Positions 35,209 through 46,385 of a DNA stretch of 64,000 nt are shown piece after piece. The stretch spans positions 6,391,001 through 6,455,000 of the forward strand of contig OX419755.1 of the NCBI GenBank assembly GCA_948567375.1, written 5' to 3'. The stretch comes from Lunularia cruciata. Lineage: Eukaryota; Streptophyta; Marchantiopsida; Lunulariales; Lunulariaceae. Numbering within the stretch: the stretch's first letter is position 1; each line of letters begins with the position of its first letter. A program made the position numbers and the translations under genes. The notes beneath the pieces are model-generated. The model worked only from the letters and a program-made list of their open reading frames with translations, had not been told where the DNA came from and searched no databases.

Positions 35209-36399
35209 ATGGAATTCGACGACAAAGCCCGGAGGTTGCATGTTGCCATTTTGGACAATGACCTTCCGCTGGTGAAAAAAACAATAAGATCTGGAGCATG
35301 GGTTCTGTCTATAGATAGATTTGGTAAAACAGCTCTCCACTGGGCATTAGTGTTTGGAAATCGTGAAACAACCTATTCAATCCTCAAATGCATCTCAAGA
35401 GGAACAACTGCAGGGGTGAACATAGCAGACAATAATGGTTGCACGGCGCTACATTATGCAGCCATGGAGGGTAGAGTAGATATTGCCAAAATGCTGTTAA
35501 ATAGAGGGGCTAGAATCAACGACACAGATCAGGAGAAGATGACTGCTCTTCATTATGCAGCTCAAACAATCAACCCACTTATGATCCACACGTTGATAAG
35601 ACGAAAAGCTGAAAAATTGGTGTTGGACAGACACAATCGTCTCCCATATCACGTTGCAGTGCAGTGGGGAGGCAGCAACGATGTACTCACTCGGTTGCAA
35701 CCAGATAACTTTGAGCAAATACTAGCACAGGTTGATGAACTATCGCCACAGGTGGATAGAGTTGGTGGAAGCAAAGCTAGAGACCGAAGGGCAGCGTCTA
35801 TTGAAGAAATTGATGGGGACCTCAGAAAATGGGTGCTGTCATCCAAGTCATACTCGTCCGCAACAGTAGCAACGCTTCAACGAGATCGTCCCATTTCCAG
35901 AGTTAGGGAAGAAATGATAATTGAGGCAGATGCATACAGACGACAGTTGAATTTGATGGCAAGATTACAACCAAAATCATACAGCGATGATGAAAATGAT
36001 TCACACTCGGCTCCATCTCCAGCACCCCCGAAGTTGCTCTCGTTCTTCAAAGCATGTTTCACCGGGGAATATACCCCCAAATCTTTTGAGGGGCGCTCGT
36101 CCTCGGCACGCCACTGGGTCCCAAGGGCTGGCCAAATTGCTCGTACTCGTGTTGCTGAAGCAGACCGGAGGGATGCTGTTGCACTGCCTGAAGTTGGGAA
36201 ACTCCCACCAGCAACGAAAAGTAGAACCCGGGCTACTTCAACCCGAGGACGATCAAGTAGTCCCACAACACCTGCAATGAAATCTAGAGCCCAGGCTACT
36301 TCAACCCAAGAACGATCAAGTAGACCCACAACACCTGCAACGAAGAAACCCTCAAGTTCCTCTAAGACCACAGCAAGACCAAAAGCTCGACTCGGCTAA
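35209..36399 (+). CDS. Ankyrin-repeat protein with basic Ser/Thr/Pro-rich tail
   Basis: A single open frame of 396 codons without introns. The start is the ATG at 35209 (A at -3, G at +4); the in-frame GTG at 35203 is not a plausible start. Residues about 5-160 hold four to five ankyrin repeats, recognisable by GKTALHWALVFGN, GCTALHYAAMEGRVDIAKML and MTALHYAAQTINP. A charged linker follows. The last about 60 residues contain two imperfect copies of a 21-residue unit with RSSSPTTPA and RSSRPTTPA, rich in Arg, Lys, Ser and Thr. Ankyrin repeats bind proteins; the basic tail suggests nucleic-acid, membrane or microtubule contact, or phosphorylation, which is inference. No signal peptide or membrane segment. 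Intact among dead transposons, so probably a functional gene. I cannot name an orthologue. Confidence 0.8.
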   Translation: MEFDDKARRLHVAILDNDLPLVKKTIRSGAWVLSIDRFGKTALHWALVFGNRETTYSILKCISRGTTAGVNIADNNGCTALHYAAMEGRVDIAKMLLNRGARINDTDQEKMTALHYAAQTINPLMIHTLIRRKAEKLVLDRHNRLPYHVAVQWGGSNDVLTRLQPDNFEQILAQVDELSPQVDRVGGSKARDRRAASIEEIDGDLRKWVLSSKSYSSATVATLQRDRPISRVREEMIIEADAYRRQLNLMARLQPKSYSDDENDSHSAPSPAPPKLLSFFKACFTGEYTPKSFEGRSSSARHWVPRAGQIARTRVAEADRRDAVALPEVGKLPPATKSRTRATSTRGRSSSPTTPAMKSRAQATSTQERSSRPTTPATKKPSSSSKTTARPKARLG

Positions 36400-37039
36400 G
36401 CAGTTCATAAGAGATCAGCTAGTTCTTCGAGTTCTTCAGACGGTTGGAGTCTCAGTCCTTAAGAGAGAGAACGAGCGTTCGCAGTGTCTCGACATTAGCT
36501 ACAACATCAACATCAAGGGCGACGCCGGGATTTCAACAAAGGAGGGGCTATAATTTGAGTTAAAAAATCGCATTGACAGATAAGTTCCTTCAAAATTTGT
36601 AATATAACAGTGATTAGAGGCGATGCATGCGGATTCCTCTGTTATAACTCAGATAAGCATCCATGCCATCATCAACAGATAAATCAAATGACATCCAATG
36701 AGCCAACCAGGAAGAACTCATGGTCGACCACAAGCCGTTCTTGATGATTTTCATAACACTAAATGACTTTCCAAGCTTGCGGTATTGCAAGGAAGAGCCA
36801 GGAGCAATCGATAGAGTTTTTTGATAAGTTTAAAACAATTATAACAATTGCTCCGAGTGGAGGAGAATCGAGGCTTGTTTGATCTACTTGACGGTGTAAA
36901 AGGGGAATTGATCTAACTTCAGCGAGGAAGAACTAGGATTGAACATTGAGCTCGCACAGCTCCAACATGGAGAAATCCCCCATATAGACGCTGGCGAGTT
37001 TCTGAAGAGCGTGTTATGTAAGGTTAGCAAATTATCCTT
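36400..37039. other. 3' flank of the ankyrin gene
   Basis: No gene recognised; the first part is probably the 3' UTR. Confidence 0.4.
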
Positions 37040-38720
37040 ACTATGATTAGACAATAAGCACATGAGATCAGTTCCAAGACATCACCCCGGAACCAATCAT
37101 TCATTTAAAAAACAAGCTTGTCCATGGTAGGAAGAGCGACGTTGATTTGGTAATAACCAATGTTGGTTGATGAAACAGAACCATATGCAACAAGATCAAA
37201 CTTTTTAAGTCTTTGTGGACACAATCTACCAGCTTGACCGGGTTTGGGGATGAATGTGTTATCTTTTTCAGGTACATTGCTTTCATTTTCACGGCAAACG
37301 ATGACAGCATCATCCCACATGCTTTCAATGCTTGCTCTGCGCAGTCTTGACAACCGCAATCATCTTGTAGGCATTGACCAAGTCGTGATTGTCTTTTTGG
37401 ATCCGCTTGGATAGCTCCTCGACGAGAGCAAGAAGTCTGTTCATTACAATCAAGACAAACACGAATTTAAACAACTCCTCGACAAGACCAAGAATTAGGT
37501 TCATTACAATCAAGACAAACACTAATTCAAACTTCAGGATTGATTCCATTGCTACCGTAGCTTGAGTTCACTTTGAACTATCAATAGTCGTTGATGGAAT
37601 CTCTTCTGTTTGATTTGAGAATGGACTTGAGTTCACTTCGAACTATCAATAGTCCTTGATGCAATCTATTCCGTTTGATTTGAGAATGGATGGGAATGTG
37701 AGTTTGACAACTCAGAGGCAACTCATGCTATATGTCCACCGAGTAACCAATTTTCAAACCAAATGCCCGAGCAGACTCTGCTTACTAGCGTCCTTCTTTG
37801 CAACATGGGGAACGACTACTCGCAGGAAGTTCAGTTTCTGGATTAATATCCTCATTATCTTCATCATCAAAGATGTTCTCATCATCACTCAAGGCTTTGC
37901 CATTGATTGGGTCCGTCCGGTCCGCAGCAGCTTCGATGAGGATCTCTTGTTGTTTGATTTTAGTGAACCGCATGAAATGTTCGGTGGATCTTGCAATCAG
38001 AATGTACAATTGTTGAACTGGAGCAAAAATATAGCCTGACCACTTTGACATGCTTGCAAGATGCACACAGTGTTAGATTTAGCTCATGGACTAAGCAATG
38101 AATGTATTTGGCCTGTGGACTATGTCTATGAACAAGTACCTATAAACTGTTAATATGACCGCTCATATTTGAAGCTCCTGCATAGCTCTGGCTGCAGCAT
38201 TGATAGGGAAGGATAATCTATATTCGGCCATCATGGCACGAAAAGCAGCGAAGATGTGGTGTTCACCACTTGCGAAGTGCCCAGAAATTGCTCAACGATG
38301 CATCCATATACCACACCTGGAAAACGAATACCATCATCTGGCATAACTCTGCCATAAAAAACATAGAGGGACATTTGTTTGGCAATTGGACTGTTTGATG
38401 CTTCATCATCCATCATAGCAAACGAGGATCCAACAATGCCTGTACTTATCATGTCTCGATTCAAATGATAAGCAAACGCACACTAGGCCTTTCTGGATCA
38501 ATGAATGCAAACAGCTTGGCATTACGCGGTCCATTCTTCAAGTGCTCAGCCAGATAGGGGGAATAGACTGCTAGCAGATCGATGAGATTGAGGAACTTAC
38601 CACGCTTGTACAACTCTTTCTCATCACACAACCGGCGAGTGTACAATAGGCTTCAACTTATTACGCCTAAATCGCTATTACTAGCGATTTTGGTGGCAGC
38701 ATAAATGCCTGCACTGACCA
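37040..38720 (-). pseudogene. hAT-superfamily transposase-like pseudogene (DUF4371/ZMYM1-like)
   Basis: On the minus strand, four collinear blocks match the layout of hAT-derived transposases with a DUF4371 region. First, KRGKFLNLIDLLAVYSPYL with NGPRNAK (38461-38646). Second, SFAMMDDEASNSPIAKQMSL and IVEQFLGTSQV (38231-38464), the first catalytic-type Asp region. Third, VQQLYILIARSTEHFMRF (37785-38066). Fourth, the C-terminal dimerisation-type stretch YYQINVALPTMDKLVF with MNDWF (about 37060-37200). The blocks are in different frames with stops between, and there are gaps, so it is dead. I saw no terminal inverted repeats. It could also be a domesticated relative that has decayed. Confidence 0.6.
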
Positions 38721-39170
38721 GGAGAACAACTTATTCGCTTTTACCGTGGTCGGTGAGTGAGGCTACAAAAACCTGACTGATCTACTTCCCTGTACAAGTA
38801 TACGAATCTCCACATACAAACTTCGAGTGTGGAAACGGAACACGTTTTGCTTCACATAACTATGCACATTGATTCCATGCAGATCAGCATGTTCCTATAG
38901 CACATGACTGTTTCTTAGGAAAAGTAGTCACTTCGTAAGAAGTTGACGGTACCCTCTGAGTTGCTCAAGGTCCTTGTATTAATACTTTGAATTTCCATAT
39001 CAAACCTTGGAAAGGCGAAAGCAAACATTACATTCCCGCATAATAAGTTTGATATACACTGTTTGAAATCAGAGCAGCCATGATTCATTTCTAAAACGAG
39101 AATAGGTTCGAGGGTGGCATCTCCGATCAGTTTTCGATCTTTGTTGACAGAAGATAGTTCATGTTTCAGT
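38721..39170. other. Intergenic, nothing recognised
   Basis: Only short frames on either strand; no family recognised. Confidence 0.4.
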
Positions 39171-39681
39171 TTAAAGAGTCGTGATGTGAACTAGAAGCTT
39201 CGTAAGCTTCTTAGGGTAACTGAACATTGGGACGTGATCGCTATCCTCTAAAAGAAACGTTTGCTCAACGGGATTTCTGTCGATCACTGCCTGCTGATAA
39301 TGGACAGGATCGAGCAGGGCATCTTTCCCGTCTTAATATAGAATCTGTTGTCACTCCCTCCTCAACTATACCACACATGGGTACGTAACCACGGTATTCA
39401 CTATTGTCACTTGATCATCTCCGACCAAGTATTAGTCTACCTTGACATTTGACACTTGCCATTTGCAAAACACAGCAACGTTTGTTCCAAGCCAAGTATT
39501 CACTTTCTTGTGCCATAGCAAACACTATGTCTTTAATAGCATCATGGGTAGTTATCTTTTGAACTCCAAAGTACACCGTGTCATTGTCATTATAGACCCT
39601 TGTTGCATTTAGTGTAGAACCACACTCACAAGTGAATAATGAAGTTGCAACCGAGAGGACCAAACCTAGGCGAAACCACAT
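39171..39681 (-). CDS. Small secreted protein with alpha/beta-hydrolase C-terminal tail (tentative)
   Basis: A two-exon model on the minus strand: exon 1 39681-39441, intron 39440-39332 (109 bases, GT..AG), exon 2 39331-39171, phase 1, 133 residues. Exon 1 starts with a signal-peptide-like segment (MWFRLGLVLSVATSLFTC). Exon 2 reads DALLDPVHYQQAVIDRNP and LLEDSDHVPMFSYPKKL. This is the C-terminal part of alpha/beta hydrolases, with the catalytic-type Asp loop and the catalytic His (in DHVPMF). The nucleophile elbow GxSxG is absent, so the protein is at best a hydrolase fragment. It may be a truncated gene, the 3' end of a larger gene with lost exons, or a new short secreted protein. The clean splice join supports the model, but expression is unknown. 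Confidence 0.4.
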
Positions 39682-41267
39682 CGTGATAGAGAAAGTAGCT
39701 AATGCGCATTAAAATGCATTAATGTACAGTCGAGCTAAGATCCAAGAGCAAGTACCCTTGCCGGAACAAGAACAAAACGTATTCTAGTAGCTTGAAAAAT
39801 GGACGAGTCAACTAAGAGAAAATATAGAACAACTATATATTGTCCAAATAAGACTGTCCACTAGGCACAAGAAACATGTTAAATTCAATGCATGCGTCAC
39901 ACATTTCAAAATCCAGTGACAAAGATTCCTTTATTGCCAGATTTTGATTTGAACACCAAGGAAATCAACACATTTCAGTGGAAAGCAAAAGGTGGTTTGG
40001 AAACTAGGGGTGAAATTAATTCTCATGTGAATTACTTCTCCAAGGTGTGGCATAACATTTCTCAAGGTGGAATAAAAAAGAAAGGGTTTCATGCAAAGGG
40101 AACATGCTTGAGTGTTATGGCCTACGACCGTGGCGTGGAGAGGAAGTTTGAATTTTATAGTTGTTGAAGTGTAGTGAATTTTGTAACTCTTGAGCGAATG
40201 GGTAGTTTAGATGATAGGATACTAGCAATAGATGCAATTTTTAGATTGGTTCAAAGGTATTTAAGATGAAGGTAATAAAGAATTTTGTAAAAAAATTCAA
40301 TATACTTAAATTTTGGGGATCTAGAGTGTTTATATGAAAATAGAAATTTTAAGATTTATAAATTTTATATCTTAATTTTACATAGATGTAATATATAATT
40401 ATAAAGATATGAAATAGAATGATGAAGATTTATAATTTTTAGAATTCAAAAAATTTGAATTCATATGAAAGGTCACATGAGGGGATGTTAGGTTTAAAAA
40501 GAATTAAAAGATACAATATGGAACATCCCATATGATTGAAAAATTAATTTATGCTAGTTCTGTTTTTCACTTTATCTAGATAGCTCAAGAATATACTATA
40601 TTGATGTGTGATAGATTTATTATTTCTATAGAAAAGATACACATATGTGAGATTAGCAAACACATTGCCAATGTTAACATTCATGGTCAATGAGAAGATA
40701 GACATATCTTCTGGTTGACCCTATATTATCCTTCCCATTTAGATTATATTTGTTATGTTAATGCTCTTCTCTATCTATTATATCAAGTAACGTGAATGGT
40801 TACCAACCATATATTATCATTGCCATTCAAATTACACTTGTTATGCCAGTACTTTTTTTTACCTATTTTGGCAATATAGATCAAGTCATGAGAATGGTTA
40901 GCATCCCAAGCAAGTTGTGTTATTGTATATCCCCACTTATTCTACAGGATTCCTTGTTCCCTACATGATGAGACTAGAAATCCTTTTTGCTTAACCTTGA
41001 TCAATTGACACCTAATCCCTTAAATAAATAATATAGTTGTTATTTTTTTTCTTTTATGATAGTGTCATAGTATATTAGAGTGTATAGTGTGAGATAGAGA
41101 GAAGTGGATGTTAGATTTTCTAAATTTTATATAGAGAGTATGCTATCTTACCTAAGTTCAAATTGCATGTTCTAAGGGACAATTTCATCACATAATGCTA
41201 TAGTTTCTAGTTGGTTACTATAATATAGGTCAGGTTGGAGAATATAAAATAGTATAAACAAGCTCTA
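39682..41267. other. AT-rich intergenic DNA
   Basis: A 91-codon open frame at 39892-40167 (+) matches nothing I know. The rest is AT-rich and unassigned. Confidence 0.4.
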
Positions 41268-41725
41268 TGTACTAATATGGAGTTATCAAAAGAATTTGCA
41301 AAAGCTAATGAGTTAGTTAATTAGCAAAATAGAGCAAAAAGGAAATAAAACTAATATAATCTAGAAATAATAGGAATATACTAGAAGCATGTAGAAACTT
41401 CTTGGTAGTACATGTCCTATAAACATATAGGACCATTATTGGTGAGAAATTTCTAAGAAATTTCAAGATTGATTAATTTGTACACTAAGTTAAATAACCA
41501 ACTTAGCTTATATGCCAAGTAAAATAGCTAACCTTGCTTGCACTTCAAAAAAAATAACTCCTCAAAAGAACCTTCCTTGAAAGATTCTTTGTAGTCTTGT
41601 ATTTAGCTTCATTATAAAAACTAAAGCACAAATTTATGTTAGACATTCAAAGTTTCACTTGATTGAGAATTTCCAATATGGTCTTCCACTTTGATCTTCC
41701 ATTTGGCTATTTCTTTCCTTTGTCT
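41268..41725 (+). repeat. Old, diverged family A LTR in plus orientation
   Basis: It can be followed from TGTACTAATATGGAGTT through AACTTAGCTTATATGCCAAG and CTTGCACTTCAAAAAAA to a CTTCCATTTGGCTATTTC stretch, matching the A LTR with many changes to A/T. It then joins, in opposite orientation, the A4 protease at about 41726. Confidence 0.6.
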
Positions 41726-43510
41726 TCTACCATCCGCCATCATCAAACTACTTCCAATCACTAGCTTGATAGGAATACCCAATTCTTTTCCTACTTGCAT
41801 AGATATGCAATTCTCCAAATTTCTAGAATCAACCAAAATCCTACAACCCCGATTAGATATCATACCTTGCAAGTGAAGCAAACTTACATAGGTTGAGCTC
41901 TCAATCCCATTGGAACTAATCAAGCTCCTAGTAGGCGGCTCAAAATCTCCTATTGGGATTCTTTGTTTCCTTGATCATTTGGTTCCACAAACTCCATCTG
42001 GGCAACTTGTTGAGGTTGCCTATTCCCAAGTGGACATTCAGCAATGCAATGTCCAACTTGGCGACAATAAAAAAAATCTCCATTTTGTCGCAATCTTTTT
42101 CTATCTGTTGCACCAAGTGGCCTCCATTGGATAGCATCAATCTCCATTGGTGCTAGTTTTCCACCCGTGCATATTGTACTGGTAAGCTTGGTGTAAGTCG
42201 AGGTCGAGACCGAGTTGTCGCAACCAAGGAATCAAAGCGCTCAGCCAATTGCATGGCTTCTTCTACGTTTGGTGGTTCTCCAATGGTCACCTCCAATTTG
42301 GTTTGTGACTTCAATCCTGCACAAATTGATCCAAAACTTCTACTTCTTGTATATCTGGAATTTGCATGATAATATTCTAAAATTGTGTGATGTAGCCTCT
42401 TGAGGAGCCAATCTGCTTCAACTCCACCAATTTATCTCGTGCGGCTCGGGTGGCATTTATAGTTTGAAATCAACCAAGTATTGCATCATTGAATTCTGTC
42501 CATGTCAAGATTGGTGCAACAATCCGTCGTTCAGCTTGCTCCACTTGGAATTGCCACCAAAGTTTTACCACACCATCTAATTGGCTAGAAGCCAAGAGAA
42601 TTTTTTTCCGTTCATCTTGAAGATTGGTGGCTTTGAAGTAACATTTGCAATCAAACACAAAATTCTCCATTGTGCCCGGAAGATTCTTGCCTTCAAACAC
42701 CTTGGGTTTTGGAAATCAAATACAATCTTCTCCATCTTGGATTGGCGCTCTCTCTATATGTTCTTGTTGTTGTTGGTCTTGTTCATCCAACAATTGAGTT
42801 AGGTGCTCAATTTGTTGCTACATTGCAAGGATAACGTCCGGTATTGCCGCCATAGCTACTACTCCCAATTTATCTAATTGATAAACAAATAGATATAGCA
42901 TGTCCATCTTTCTCCATAAGTGACAATCGGAAGTATCAAGGGTTCTTCAAACACAATGATCATATGTAGAAAATCCTGCCCAAAGCATGAGGTGATGAAT
43001 TGTGTGAAGCTGTGCTTGGGTAAGATTTGGACATGAAAATCCCAATGGTTTGGTGGAAGTGGTTTGGTGGTCCATAAATTCCATCCATCCCATTCCTGCT
43101 TTGATACCAATGTAAAAGACCAAGACCGAGGAGAGAAATAAGAGAATGGAAACTCACATTGGGACACTTGAATATGTGAAAACTCCAAATGCCTAACATG
43201 ACATTTGGCTTTGGTATTTATGGGTAGTATACAAGGCCCTTGAGAAGCTTCTCAAGAAGCTTCCCCAAACCGCTTTCTTGGAGTGCAAGCCAAGTTAACT
43301 AGGAAGCTTCTCAAGAAACTTCCTTCTAGAAGCCCTCTACTTGGCATGCAAGCTAAGCTAGTTGGAAGCTTCTAGAAGCTACTTACTTGAGGTGCAAGCT
43401 AAGCTAGCTGGGAAGCTTCCTAGATACTTTCGGAATATTCTAGGCTAATTTGTCTTATGTGCTACTTCATAAGCCCGACTAACTTTGTCGTTAAACTCCA
43501 TATTGTTACA
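41726..43510 (-). mobile_element. Family A copy A4, gag-protease fragment with 5' LTR
   Basis: Minus-strand protease (to about 41923, active site VDSR), gag (about 41930-42850, zinc knuckle FFYCRQVGHCIAEC with the first Cys changed), leader with a reversed primer site (GCTTTGATACCA at 43098-43109) and LTR 43111-43510. The rest of pol and the 3' LTR are absent. The right LTR edge abuts family C2 DNA at 43511. Confidence 0.75.
43111..43510 (-). repeat. Family A LTR, 5' LTR of A4
   Basis: TGTAAAAGACC to ATTGTTACA, 400 bases. GAAgcTTCtaGAA at 43365-43377. Confidence 0.85.
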
Positions 43511-43648
43511 CTCTCTCTATTGGATACTGCCAACTAATGAGTGTGGTATTCAGAGGTATCAAGGTAATCAAATCTGGAGGCCCATCCTCACACTCATCTC
43601 CTAGGTACAAAGGCTCCACTCCAAGCCTACTGCACCAACAGCTCTACA
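43511..43648 (-). pseudogene. Family C2 polyprotein fragment
   Basis: The minus-strand frame reads LYLGDECEDGPPDLITLIPL, ending ISWQYPIER. It looks like a Ty3/gypsy polyprotein segment upstream of reverse transcriptase. Together with the C2 gag at 46386-47660 it suggests that 43649-46385 was inserted into C2. The family assignment is from style and position only. Confidence 0.45.
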
Positions 43649-44459
43649 TGTTTGTGACAACCCGGCAAATATCACTTTTGCGGTAATCGGGTAAGTAAAG
43701 TTTGTTCCCGTAGAGATACTATTCAAAAATGTCCAAATATGAAGTCAAAAGTCACATTTGCAGTTCTTCTTGGTTTCTTCTTTAATCTCTTAGGTAGAAA
43801 CTACACCCAGAAGAGAGTAACAAGCTCACAATCTTGACAACTTGTCACGAATACACACACATAATCACAACATAGCAAATTCTGTCCAAATAACTCTTGA
43901 TTATGATGATTCAGATTCTCCCGAAAACGGCACTTCACTGCAAAGAACAATTTCACCTCAGAATTGTGTTCTACCCCCCCCCCCCCCCCACTGAAGGCAC
44001 AACTTCCTCGATCAAAATTGCTTCACATCAACTTCGTGCTGCACTCACAAATGCAGAGTACTACCAGCACTACAATTCCTCTCAGATCTGTCAAGGCATT
44101 GCTCCAATGCACTTCACTCAGGATCAAACACACAGAATGAAAATCAAGGCTACAGATTCCAACATCCACAGACACACTGACTTGCTCTTTGGAAATCTCC
44201 ACACACTCACAACTACAAACACAAAATTGGCAATCGGAATTAAGCTTAAGCGACGAGCACTCAAAACAACACTATGCTTTATCTATCTTCAAAAATATGA
44301 ATACTGAATAACATAAGACTGCAAATGCTCCCCTTAAATACTGAAGCAAATGGCAGCTCTTCCTACCTATGCACCGCTTCCTAACATCTCTTCCTACCTG
44401 CAGATCTCAATTGACAATCTATCTCTTCATATCTGCCTTTTCCTATCTCAAAATTGACA
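43649..44459 (-). repeat. LTR-like block next to the coiled-coil pseudogene
   Basis: Read on the minus strand it starts TGTCAATTTTGAGATAGG directly after the coiled-coil stop codon and ends GGGTTGTCACAAACA, about 811 bases. It contains a TATA-like TATTTAAGGGGAGC and a run of 16 C (43974-43989, plus strand). The TG..CA ends suggest an LTR, but I have no second copy in the window and no target duplication, so this is tentative. Confidence 0.4.
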
Positions 44460-44460
44460 T

Positions 44461-46224
44461 TTATCCCGATCCGATGTCTACCTCATCATAAGCTTCCAAA
44501 CCCAATGATCTTCCTACTATTTCTCCTTCTTTGGGTATATCTACATCTACCAAATCCTTCACTGTTTCTGCTACTTCTTCACTAGAAACTACAATTGCAC
44601 TAAGGAGTGACTTATCTAACTCACTACCTCCTGACCCACTCTTCTCTAATGTGTCAATTATCAAGTCCGATGACACCTAAATTCCTATTTTTGCAACATT
44701 GGGTTTTTGCTCCGCTGTCACACTACTCTGAATTTTCTCTAACTCTGAATTAACTAAATCTAATCAAAGACTAACATTATTCTCCACTCCTAACATCTTA
44801 CGATCTACGCGCTCTCTCAATCGGATCAACAAGGTGTTCATATCTATATCCTTGGCTTTTCTCTTCCGAGTTTCCTGCACAAGTAACTTCAACTCATGTA
44901 GGCGGGCTTCTTCCAATCTCCCTTTAGCCTCTGTGCTTAGAAGTGCTCTCAACTTCCCCGCAACTTCTCCCATTGATTCTGATGTATATCCTTGAGAATG
45001 TTTGACCTTCAACTCCTCACGATACATCTTCAATTCATCTTTGTACTCCGCAGCAAGCATCTTCTTCTCTTTTGCATATTGCATGCTCTGCATTTCCGTG
45101 CTCTTGACGAGTTCTTGTAATCGTTCCTCTTCTTCTTGCCTGGCTGCTAACTCTCTCTACCATGCTTGATCCTTTGCCGCTGCACTCTTCTTCAAACTAT
45201 CCAACTCCTGCTCCATTAGGATGGTCATCACCTTCAAATGGACATTCTCGATGCGCATATCACTCACTACCTCCTTCATCTTGCTCAGCCACATTGCCTG
45301 TTCCGCTAATTCTCCGGCTCACTTCTGCAGTTCTTTCTCTTGTACATCGCAGCTTTCTTGTAACATGGTAAGAGTCTTCTTCGTCACACCTTCCTCCCGC
45401 CGAAGTTCTTCCACTTCTTTACTTCTTTGGACTTGTTGCTCTTGCAACCCCCTCACTTCACTCATCAAATGCAGCACCACCTGCAACTCATTCATCCCCT
45501 TCCTTTGATCTTGGGGAATTACCTTCCGATGATCCTTCAGTAGCTCCAGCAATGGTGTGACCACCTTTGTCAAATACGATATCCCACAAAATTTCTCTTC
45601 CTCTTCATCGCCGTCTTTGTCTTGAGTCTTGTCCTCCGTCATCGGCTCCTTCATCCAAAGTTGTGATCTTTGTATCTTCTGAGACATTGTTTCGGTACTT
45701 TCTTTGTCTTTGCCTCTTGAACTCAGCCCCGCTAGATACTCCTCCTTCTCCTCTGGCCTTGGCTTGTTCACCACTATTGTCTGACAATCTTCATTGACCG
45801 CCACCGATTGCTGAACTTCTGGCTCCTCCTCGCTATCGCTTTTGGACTCCTCACTTTTTAGGGTGAGCTCCTCTTCTTCGGATTCCTCCTCTTGCAACTC
45901 AATTTCTTCCTCAGACTCTGATCCTGATGATGTGTCTCTCACCATCTTTGTATTCTTCACAATTAGCCATCGAGTCTTTCTTTGAGTGGGAGGCAACTTG
46001 GCTTCTTTGGGTTTGCCGCGTTTCTTTGTCTTTGGACTGGTGATTTCTTTGACCATCCACTGTCCGGTCTTCAAGAAATACTCATCATTGGCTTGCAGAT
46101 GCAGCATATACTTGCGCTCTTCCTTGTCTGCTTCCCGTCGTAAATCCGGATGAACGTGAGATACCATACGATGATGCTCCTCTTCGGTCAGCAGGTTCAA
46201 CTCGAAGTAGAAATGTGCTGCGAA
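44461..46224 (-). pseudogene. Acidic coiled-coil protein, decayed reading frame of about 588 codons
   Basis: One minus-strand frame runs from about 46224 to the stop at 44461-44463 with only four internal stops. Each is explained by one C to T change (CGA to TGA or CAG to TAG). The N-terminal part has an EEEHHRMVSHVHPDLRREAD segment and a basic patch. The middle is very acidic (runs of Glu and Ser). The second half is heptad-like and rich in Glu, Lys, Leu and Gln (ELQVVLHLMSEVRGLQEQQV and others), a long coiled coil. The N-terminus is cut at 46225 by an LTR D end in the same orientation. I do not recognise the family. It may be the first open frame (Gag-like) of the D element or a captured host gene. 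Confidence 0.55.
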
Positions 46225-46385
46225 CCTCTAAAGTAAGGTCCCCTCTATCTTAGCTATGACTAAATTTAGCTAAAAATGACTAATATAGAACCATCCTTTA
46301 TCTCTATATAAATAATATCTCTTAAGTTGTTGTAATACCAAGCTAAATATCACAATACCACACACATGCACAAATGGGTGTTACA
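46225..46385 (-). repeat. LTR D, 5' end fragment
   Basis: 161 bases matching the end of the D copy at 28229-28389 (CTCTAAAGTAAGGTCCCC to the terminal TTACA). The rest of the LTR is replaced by the coiled-coil frame. Confidence 0.75.

Noticed and set aside
36000-36371. Long minus-strand open frame opposite the ankyrin gene tail
   Set aside because: It is a shadow of the Ser/Thr/Pro-rich codons; the plus-strand frame has the recognisable domain.
39892-40167. 91-codon open frame as a gene
   Set aside because: No recognisable motif, AT-rich setting and no promoter or splice support.
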